Shown in pieces: positions 6,675 to 11,422 of a DNA stretch of 11,422 nucleotides. The notes under the pieces were generated by a model that was not told the DNA's origin, ran no database searches, and saw nothing but the letters and a program-made list of their open reading frames with translations. This DNA comes from Pseudomonadota bacterium. Its GTDB lineage: Bacteria > Myxococcota > Myxococcia > Myxococcales > Anaeromyxobacteraceae. The DNA lies in contig JAEYZK010000397.1 of the NCBI GenBank assembly GCA_023428085.1, forward strand, positions 1 through 11,422. The letters run 5' to 3'. The position numbers and the translations under genes are program-made. Numbering within the stretch: the first letter of the stretch is position 1; each line of letters begins with the position of its first letter.

Positions 6675-7475
6675 CTACTCGACGACGACGATCAGCTTGT
6701 CGCCCCGCCGCAGCCGGATCACCCTGCGGCGGCGCGGCCGTCCGCGGCCGCCGTCGGCCCGGCGCACCCTCGGCTGCGCCTTGTCGAGGCCGGCCTGGAA
6801 CGCGGCCGCGGCGAGCTTGCTCGCGCCGGCCGGATCGAGCGCGGCCTCGTCGAGGTGCCGGCCGAGGTGATCGAACGCCTCCCGCGCGACCGCCACGTAG
6901 TTCTCCCACGCCTCGCGCTCGCCGTCCGGATCCTCGGCGGCCTCGAAGCCGAGCCCCTTCAGCACGGGGAGGGCGGCGGCGCCGAGCGGGTGCGCGCCGA
7001 GCGCCGCGGTGAGGCCGGTCTTCGCGAGCGAGCCGAGCGCGCCCTTCAGGTTGCCGCGGGCGAGCTGCGTCACCGCCTGGAGGCCCTTCATCACCGGGAG
7101 CTGGCCCGCGAGCTTGCCGAGCCCCTTCCGCACGAGCCCGCCGCCGATCTTGCGGAGCCGGCTCCCCCACTTCCCGAAGAAGTACTCCCGCTCCATCTCG
7201 TCGACGATGTCGCGCACCTCCTGGTCGAGCTGCGCCTCGGACTCGAGCTCCGCGTGCGAGAGCTCGCGGAGGCGGTCGGCGTACGAGCCCTCCTCCCGCG
7301 CCTCCCACTCGTCGTCGTCGGAGGCCTCGGCGTCGTCGTCCTCCGCCTCGAGCTCCCACTCCGCCGCGCCCGCGTCGTCTCCGTCCTCGGCCTCGCCTTG
7401 CTCGTCGCCGGCGTCCGTCTCCAGCTCGAACTCGCGCTCCAGCTCGGACGCGTACCGCTCGTCGGATCTCGCCAT
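6675..7475 (-). CDS. Acidic-head, cationic-core protein of unknown function
   Basis: This 266-residue protein opens the four-gene operon. The ATG (7473-7475) is preceded by AAAGGAACGAGG-type purine-rich sequence; a longer frame from 7718 lacks support. Residues 1-98 are extremely acidic, with repeats of the type ELEREFELE, EWELEAEDDD and DDDEWEAREE. At residue 99 the character flips: FFGKWGSRLRKIGGGL and VRKGLGKLAGQLPVMKGL (99-132) are cationic, glycine-rich and amphipathic, continuing as Ala/Leu/Gly helices to about 175. Residues 186-236 form a helical domain (AWENYVAVAREAFDHLG). The end is basic (RRADGGRGRPRRRR), closing with RLRRGDKLIVVVE. There is no signal peptide. Proteins with E-L-E/E-F-E acidic heads, a Gly-rich amphipathic core and a basic closing strand recur in environmental bacteria as I recall, but I know of no proven function. 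The acidic head may mask the membrane-active-looking core until cleaved; this is inference. Confidence 0.75.
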   Translation of the reverse strand: MARSDERYASELEREFELETDAGDEQGEAEDGDDAGAAEWELEAEDDDAEASDDDEWEAREEGSYADRLRELSHAELESEAQLDQEVRDIVDEMEREYFFGKWGSRLRKIGGGLVRKGLGKLAGQLPVMKGLQAVTQLARGNLKGALGSLAKTGLTAALGAHPLGAAALPVLKGLGFEAAEDPDGEREAWENYVAVAREAFDHLGRHLDEAALDPAGASKLAAAAFQAGLDKAQPRVRRADGGRGRPRRRRVIRLRRGDKLIVVVE

Positions 7476-7681
7476 CGCCCTCGTTCCTTTCGCCTCCGGG
7501 TGCGTGCGCCCTGCACATACGGTGCGGCGAGGCGCGGGCCAGGCCCAGCGGGAGCGCTGCGGCGTGACCGACTCGTGAGGGGGCTCGGGCGCCCGCTCGC
7601 GCGGGGCGCACGTCGGGCTTGCCTGGTCCCTGCACCCGTGAAAGGGTTCGCTCCTGCGGGATCGAACCAGGGAGGGAACCC
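7476..7681. promoter_or_regulatory. Divergent control region, operon versus lipoprotein
   Basis: These 206 bases separate the first operon gene (minus) from the DUF2846-like lipoprotein (plus) and should hold both promoters. No strong -35/-10 pair is readable on either strand, which is common for GC-rich myxobacterial promoters. On the lipoprotein side the last 60 bases are notably self-complementary (described separately). GCAC and GTGC (7513-7516 and 7522-7525) form a small dyad on the operon side. Confidence 0.4.
7622..7671 (+). promoter_or_regulatory. Structured leader before lipoprotein gene
   Basis: CCTGGT (7622-7627) is complementary to ACCAGG (7666-7671), and CCC (7628-7630) and GCA (7632-7634) can pair with GGG (7658-7660) and TGC (7655-7657). 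This closes a long stem whose 3' side touches the GGAGGG ribosome binding site. A competing inner hairpin pairs GGTTCG (7645-7650) with CGAACC (7663-7668). The two folds cannot form together. It may tune translation of the gene starting at 7682. No known riboswitch class is recognised. Confidence 0.3.
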
Positions 7682-8137
7682 ATGAAGCGGATGACGACGA
7701 CGGTGGTGGCGCTCGCATTCCTCGCGGGCTGCGCGACGATGAGCCCGAAGCAGGAGGGGCCGTTCGCGTCCCCGTGGCACGGGAAGAGCTACTCCGAGGT
7801 GAAGAAGAACGCCCCGCTCGCGCCGGACAAGGCGCGCGTCTACCTGTTCCGGAAGGAAGGTCCCTTCCTCTGGAAGCAGAGCGAGGACATCCTCGTGGAC
7901 GGCGTCAAGGTCGGCGTGTCGGTCGACAGGAGCTTCCTCTTCGTGGACGTCGCGCCGGGGTCGCACACGATCTCGACGCCGAGCAAACGGGACGGCCTCA
8001 CGCTTCCGTTGGGCGCCGGCGAGGAGAGATTCCTGAAGGGGTACTGGATCGGGGCCAACTTCAACTTCAGCCTCGAGACCAAGGAGGAGGCGGAGGAGGA
8101 GGCCCTGCCGCTGCTCTCCTACCGCGATCAGCCATGA
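7682..8137 (+). CDS. DUF2846-like outer lipoprotein
   Basis: The 151-residue protein begins MKRMTTTVVALAFLAGC, a lipoprotein signal with lipobox LAGC, so it would be lipidated on C17 and anchored in the envelope. The mature part has KARVYLFRKEG (50-60), a gap, then ILVDGVKVG (70-78), FLFVDVAPGSHTI (85-97). The order A-x-V-Y-x-[YF]-R, V-D-G-x-x-V-G, V-x-P-G-x-H is that of DUF2846, a small beta-sandwich domain found in many secreted proteins and lipoproteins of unknown role. The tail is Glu-rich (131-141). GGGAGGG sits 5 to 7 bases before the ATG at 7682, which fixes the start; a frame open from 7619 lacks support. It is divergent from the four-gene operon and convergent with the YpfJ-like gene. 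Confidence 0.78.
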   Translation: MKRMTTTVVALAFLAGCATMSPKQEGPFASPWHGKSYSEVKKNAPLAPDKARVYLFRKEGPFLWKQSEDILVDGVKVGVSVDRSFLFVDVAPGSHTISTPSKRDGLTLPLGAGEERFLKGYWIGANFNFSLETKEEAEEEALPLLSYRDQP

Positions 8138-8144
8138 GCCCGCG

Positions 8145-8169
8145 GGCGCGCGCGGGAGCCGCGCGCGCC
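8145..8169. terminator. Perfect 11-bp hairpin between convergent genes
   Basis: GGCGCGCGCGG (8145-8155), loop GAG, then CCGCGCGCGCC (8159-8169) makes an uninterrupted 11-bp all-GC stem. It starts 8 bases after the lipoprotein stop and ends 18 bases before the stop of the opposing peptidase gene. There is no T-run on either side. Its position in a 49-base convergent gap suggests a shared, bidirectional transcription stop. Confidence 0.6.
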
Positions 8170-8186
8170 ACGAGCCTCCCAGCCGC

Positions 8187-9020
8187 TCAGAGGTCGCCGG
8201 CCGAGAACGAGTCGCAGGTCGCGAGGTCGCCGCTCTCGTAGCCCTTCCGGAACCACCGGGCGCGCTGCTCGGCCGTACCGTGCGTGAAGGACTCCGGGCT
8301 CACCCGGCCGGTGGCCGCCTTCTGGATCCGATCGTCGCCCACCGCCGCCGCGGCGGCCAGGCCCTGATCGATCTCGCCCGGGTCGAGGAGGTCCCGGGCG
8401 TCGGCCGCCTTCCCCCAGGCTCCCGCGAAGCAGTCGGCCTGCAGCTCCATCCGCACCGAGAGCGCGTTCCGCTGCGCCGGGTCCCGCTGCTGGGCGGCGC
8501 GCACCTTCCGCTCGACGCCGAGGAGCGTCTGCAGGTGATGGCCGACCTCGTGCGCGATGACGTAGGCCTGCGCGAACTCGCCCGGGGCGCCGAAGCGCTG
8601 CGCCAGCTCGCGGTAGAAGCCGAGGTCGATGTACACGCGCTGGTCGGCGGGGCAGTAGAACGGGCCGACCTGGGCCTCCGCGTACCCGCACCCCGACTGC
8701 GTCGCGTCCCAGAACAGCACCAGCTTCGCCGGCTCGTAGCCGTCGAGCCGGCTCGACCAGACCTCCTGCACGTCGTTGAAGGCCCCCACCGCCACGCGCT
8801 CCAGCTCCTGCTCCTCCGCCTGGCGCGCTGGCGACGGGCTCCCGCCGGCGCCGGGGGCGGCCGCGTCTCCGCCCAGCAGGGCGAAGAGGTCGGTCTTGAA
8901 CACCATGCTCAGGACCAGCAGCACCAGCGTGCCGCCCAGCCCCAGCCGCATCCCCGCGCCGCCGAGGCTCCGGCCCCGCCGGTCCTCCACGTTGGAGCGG
9001 TCCTGGTCGTCGAGTCGCAT
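8187..9020 (-). CDS. ypfJ: Neutral zinc metallopeptidase, YpfJ family
   Basis: The 277-residue protein matches the YpfJ/KPN_02809 zinc peptidase family (PF04228). The N-terminal MRLDD...RSNVEDRRG head is the family's usual opening, followed by one membrane anchor (about residues 30-43, TLVLLVLSMVF). An Ala/Gly/Pro linker leads to a periplasmic catalytic domain. H157-E158-V-G-H161-H162 is the zinc site, and RMELQADCFAGAW supplies E192 as the expected third ligand in E-L-Q-A-D-C. C111, C123 and C197 are also present, the first two around S-G-C-G-x-A and F-Y-C-P-A-D, a family hallmark. The end (THGTAEQRARWFRKGYESG) is also typical. The start ATG (9018-9020) has GGGGAG close upstream. Substrates are unknown in this family. 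The gene follows the glucanase gene on the same strand by 119 bases. Length is normal for the family. Confidence 0.95.
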   Translation of the reverse strand: MRLDDQDRSNVEDRRGRSLGGAGMRLGLGGTLVLLVLSMVFKTDLFALLGGDAAAPGAGGSPSPARQAEEQELERVAVGAFNDVQEVWSSRLDGYEPAKLVLFWDATQSGCGYAEAQVGPFYCPADQRVYIDLGFYRELAQRFGAPGEFAQAYVIAHEVGHHLQTLLGVERKVRAAQQRDPAQRNALSVRMELQADCFAGAWGKAADARDLLDPGEIDQGLAAAAAVGDDRIQKAATGRVSPESFTHGTAEQRARWFRKGYESGDLATCDSFSAGDL

Positions 9021-9139
9021 GCTCTCCCCCGCGCCGTCGGGCGTGCGGCACCTGCACCGGGGAGCAACCTAGCCCGGCGCGCCGCGGGCCGCCAGGGCAC
9101 CAGCGCGAGGGGGCGGGCACCCCGCAGGATCGGCAGCGG

Positions 9140-9925
9140 CTACCGGGGCGTGTACTTGATGTAGTCGTACCGGGCGTAGAGCGGGCCCGAGTAGTTGAAC
9201 CGGCCGAGCCAGGCGTCGACGCCGGTGCCCGGCCAGAGGTTCACCATGATCTGCATGGGGTGGCTGGGCATGGGCGCGCCGTACGGAGCGTTCATCCCCG
9301 TGTTGTTGACGCCCCACTTCCACTTGCCGTCCACGAACCAGTTGATCCAGCCCGGGCCCCACTCGATGGCGTACTTGTGGTAGCCGGCGGCCGCGTCGAA
9401 CCCGAGGTCGATCACCTTCTCGTGGCCGCCCACGCCGTTGACGTAGTAGTTGACCTGCATCTGCCACGTGTTCTTCCCGAGGATCTCCACGTCGATCTCG
9501 TCCCAGGGGTTGCCGGTGTAGGTGAAGAAGGACGTGACCGTGCCGCTGCCGCGGGCGGCGATCATGTTGGTCTCGAAGGTGCCGTAGCCGAACGTCTCCC
9601 AGGTCCTGTACTCGCCGCTCGTGTACGGCTTCCCGTGGCTCGACACGTTGTCGAGCTTGAGCGTGAGGGCCCCGCCGGAGTGGGTCGCGTGGTCCGGCTT
9701 CCAGCCGCAATTGAACATCCCGCCGTTGGTCCAGTCGGCCTTCTGCCAGACCGACGAGTTGAAGCCATCCATCGGCTCCCAGAGCGCCCACGTGCGGGCC
9801 GCCGCGGGATCGGAGCCCGCCTCCACCCCGACGTCGGGGCCCGCCTCCGGACCGCCGCAGGCGAGGAACGCCGCGGCGGCGAGCGCGACGAGGGGACCGA
9901 ACCGTGCCTTGTTCACGAGTTCCAT
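9140..9925 (-). CDS. GH16 licheninase-like beta-glucanase lipoprotein
   Basis: The 261-residue protein is a glycoside hydrolase family 16 enzyme close to bacterial licheninases, which cut beta-1,3-1,4-glucans with retention of configuration. The catalytic strand reads W-D-E143-I-D145-V-E147-I-L-G: E143 as nucleophile, D145 assisting, E147 as acid/base, as in the E-I-D-I-E-F-L-G of Bacillus enzymes. The following QMQVNYYVNG also matches, as do DGFNSSVWQKADWTNGGMFN (53-72), YTSGEYRTWETFGYGTFE (101-118) and the GYHKYAIEWGPGWINWFVDG block (181-200). The N-terminus MELVNKARFGPLVALAAAAFLAC gives a likely lipobox at C23 with a Pro/Gly/Glu spacer to about 43, so the enzyme may be tethered to the envelope; -3 is Phe, slightly unusual. 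ATG 9923-9925 has GGAGG 6 bases upstream, which excludes the longer frame from 10012. It probably serves polysaccharide use. The upstream region carries several dyads. Confidence 0.93.
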   Translation of the reverse strand: MELVNKARFGPLVALAAAAFLACGGPEAGPDVGVEAGSDPAAARTWALWEPMDGFNSSVWQKADWTNGGMFNCGWKPDHATHSGGALTLKLDNVSSHGKPYTSGEYRTWETFGYGTFETNMIAARGSGTVTSFFTYTGNPWDEIDVEILGKNTWQMQVNYYVNGVGGHEKVIDLGFDAAAGYHKYAIEWGPGWINWFVDGKWKWGVNNTGMNAPYGAPMPSHPMQIMVNLWPGTGVDAWLGRFNYSGPLYARYDYIKYTPR

Positions 9926-10268
9926 GGTTGCCTCCAACGCCGGCGAAGGTCCGGACGGCAGCAGCGCCGCCGGCTCCGCAGGCATGTGTTTGCGTGACGC
10001 AGGGATTCTCATGCGGCAGGACGGCGCTTGCTTGCCAATTCGTGGGCAATCTGCGGTGGGCGGGGGTCCGACATCGGACCAATCGTGAATGTCGCCGAAC
10101 GGCCAGGAGATTCGCCGGTGCGAACCGCTCCTCCCCTGCCTCGAGGTTCACGGTTGGTACACGCCGCAGACGCCGTGCCCCATGGCCCGGTGACGCGCCG
10201 CCGGGGGAGTCGACCGACGCACGGTCGAGGGCAGGTCGCTGGTGCTAGGCTGACCAAGGGAGGGACGC
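9926..10268. promoter_or_regulatory. Divergent control region with several dyads
   Basis: These 343 bases lie between the divergent GH16 gene and the right-end lipoprotein and hold no believable gene. On the GH16 side are TTGCC-N8-GGCAA (10032-10049) and GGTCCG-ACAT-CGGACC (10065-10080). CGACAT (10069-10074) can also pair with ATGTCG (10089-10094). On the lipoprotein side is TCGACCG-N5-CGGTCGA (10210-10228), followed by a TAGGCT (10246-10251) that could be a -10 element. The dyads are operator candidates for dimeric regulators such as sugar-responsive repressors. Base composition is visibly less GC-rich than the genes. Confidence 0.45.
10210..10228. promoter_or_regulatory. 19-base operator-like dyad before lipoprotein gene
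   Basis: TCGACCGACGCACGGTCGA has perfect 7-base arms around a 5-base spacer, so its half-sites are 12 bases apart centre to centre. It ends 40 bases before the ATG at 10269 and would overlap the -35 position of a promoter whose -10 is TAGGCT (10246-10251). The location suits repression of the lipoprotein gene. No regulator is identified in the window. Confidence 0.38.
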
Positions 10269-11422
10269 ATGACCGTCAGGCATGAAGCGCTCCTGGCTCT
10301 GGTCGGCGCGGGGCTCCTCGCCGCCGGCTGCTCGGGTGGAGGGGGGACGGCGGGGTGCCGTGCGGGCTGCTTCGACGCGAACGCGGATCCGGCGGACGGT
10401 TGCGAGTGCTGCGGGCCGGCGGCGCATGACCTGCCGGACGCGGCCGGGATCGACGCGAACTGTGACGGGGTCGACGGCGACGTCGCCCGCGCGGTCTTCG
10501 TGGCGGCCAGCGGATCGGACGCGGGCCCGGGGACGCGCGCGGCGCCGCTGCGCACGATCCAGGCCGGCATCGCCGCCGCCGTGGCAGGCGGGAGGCGCGA
10601 CGTCTACGTGGCGGCGGGCGTCTACGCGGAGACGGTGAGCCTCGCGCCCGGGGTCGGCGTCTTCGGCGGCTACGCGGACGGGTTCGCGCGCCGTGACCCG
10701 GCGGTCTTCGGGGTGGCCATCACGCCCGCGCCTGCGCGCCCCGACGCGCCCGGCACCGTGAACGCCGTCGCCGTCGCTGGGGGCGAGCAGGGCAGCACGG
10801 CGCTCGACGGAGTCACCGTGCACGGGCGGGTCGCGCGCGGACCGGGCGAGCCGTCGTACGCCGTCTACGTGCGGGGCGCGGACGCGACGCTCCGCCTCTC
10901 GAACGGCGTCGTGGTCGCCGGTCAGGGAGGGGCGGGGGCGCACGCGGGCGCCGGCGCGGCCGGCGCCGGCGGCGCGAACGGGAGTCCGGGGTCCGCCGCG
11001 TTCGACGTGCACGAGCGGGACGGGTCGGAGACGTGCGGCTTGGGGCACACCTCCCCCGGCGGTGCGGCGGGCGCTGGCATCTGCGCCGGCGTGGCGACGA
11101 GCGGTGGCGCGGGCGGTGAGCGCATCTGCCCCGTGCGCGACGCGGACAACGTCCCGGCGGCGCCCGTCGCGAGCGAGGCGGGGGAGAGGGGACAGGACGG
11201 CGGCGCCGCCGGCGGCGACGGCGGGGAGGCGGGCCACGACGTCTTTCACCAGACGTTCGCGTGCAGCGGCTACACGACCTTCGGAGCGCTCGTCGGGGCA
11301 CCCGGCGCTCCGGGCGGCGTGGCGGCAGACGGCGCGGGGGGCACGGCGTGCATCGCGCCCGGCGGGGCGGTGGTGGACGGGCACTGGGCGCCGGCCGCGG
11401 GCGGCGCCGGAGACGCCGGCGC
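10269..11422 (+). CDS. Myxobacterial surface lipoprotein, partial
   Basis: The frame stays open for 384 codons to the window edge, so the C-terminus is missing. The start MTVRHEALLALVGAGLLAAGC is a lipoprotein signal with a predicted lipidated C21; GGGAGGGA lies 4 to 6 bases before ATG 10269. A cysteine-rich head follows (CRAGC, CECCG), ending in DANCDGVDGD, which resembles the metal-binding MopE-type NCDG-x-DGD motif and often opens large myxobacterial lipoproteins. Then come VFVAASGSDAGPGTRAAPLRTIQAGI and a DVYVAAGVYAETVSL region, the DUF1565/pectin-lyase-like opening of a right-handed beta helix, typical of surface or secreted proteins that bind or cut polysaccharide. The later part is rich in Gly/Ala (about residues 218-240 and 300-320). 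No catalytic residues can be assigned. Its exact function is unknown. Confidence 0.85.
   Translation, partial: MTVRHEALLALVGAGLLAAGCSGGGGTAGCRAGCFDANADPADGCECCGPAAHDLPDAAGIDANCDGVDGDVARAVFVAASGSDAGPGTRAAPLRTIQAGIAAAVAGGRRDVYVAAGVYAETVSLAPGVGVFGGYADGFARRDPAVFGVAITPAPARPDAPGTVNAVAVAGGEQGSTALDGVTVHGRVARGPGEPSYAVYVRGADATLRLSNGVVVAGQGGAGAHAGAGAAGAGGANGSPGSAAFDVHERDGSETCGLGHTSPGGAAGAGICAGVATSGGAGGERICPVRDADNVPAAPVASEAGERGQDGGAAGGDGGEAGHDVFHQTFACSGYTTFGALVGAPGAPGGVAADGAGGTACIAPGGAVVDGHWAPAAGGAGDAG

Noticed and set aside
5857..6870. Plus-strand open frame opposite the HEAGH gene
   Set aside because: Its translation is dominated by Arg, Glu and Val repeats, and the other strand carries the HEAGH motif and conserved-looking core.
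7645..7668. tRNA T-arm-like GGTTCG...CGAACC
   Set aside because: There is no acceptor stem, anticodon arm or D-arm around it; the loop is 12 bases, not 7.
10282..10638. Alternative plus-strand frame starting MKRSWLWS at the right-end lipoprotein
   Set aside because: Out of frame with the lipobox-bearing lipoprotein; it soon becomes Arg-rich, and the GGGAGGGA site fits the ATG at 10269 better.
1..11422. CRISPR array, rRNA, tRNA or intact insertion sequence
   Set aside because: No regularly spaced direct repeats, no structural RNA pattern and no intact transposase were seen on either strand.

Overview
The window is strongly GC-rich, and its real genes put G or C at nearly every third codon position. 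Three features point to a myxobacterium, most likely Anaeromyxobacter or a close relative: a small ribbon-helix-helix protein with the KRKQSLYFPEDML signature (TIGR04563-like), a myxobacterial-style lipoprotein with an NCDGVDGD motif followed by a beta-helix-type region, and an IS91-type transposase scar. This placement rests on recall of gene families, not on a search.

Layout. Positions 1-258 (minus) hold the N-terminus of a DUF58-like membrane protein that continues outside the window. Positions 259-614 have no intact gene. They carry a truncated IS91-family transposase N-terminus (about 378-521), then a 16-bp palindrome, and lead into a small CxxCxxCC metal-cluster protein (615-1046, plus). 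A convergent gene for a small DNA-binding protein follows (1123-1353, minus), then 316 bases with no gene but with a hairpin. A secreted protein of unknown function lies at 1670-2173 (minus).

Positions 2330-7475 (minus) are filled by four tightly packed genes that look like one operon. In transcription order they are: (1) a 266-aa protein with a very acidic head, a cationic glycine-rich middle resembling a membrane-active peptide, and a basic tail; (2) a 431-aa protein with a gluzincin-like HEAGH motif; (3) a 426-aa protein of unknown family with a CC-x-C-x3-C cluster; (4) a 578-aa protein with a Pro/Thr linker and a beta-rich domain. The gaps are 5 bases, an 11-base overlap and 37 bases. I recognise no described system with this set, and it is the best candidate here for something new. 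One working idea is an acidic-masked, membrane-active protein processed by its neighbouring protease. That is inference.

Divergent from the operon, behind a structured leader, is a DUF2846-like lipoprotein (7682-8137, plus). It converges on a YpfJ-family zinc metallopeptidase (8187-9020, minus), with a perfect 11-bp hairpin between them. Upstream of ypfJ on the same strand is a GH16 licheninase-like lipoprotein (9140-9925). A 343-base divergent control region with several inverted repeats separates it from a large surface lipoprotein that runs off the right end (10269-11422, plus). The secreted glucanase and the exported lipoproteins fit a soil bacterium living on polymers or prey.
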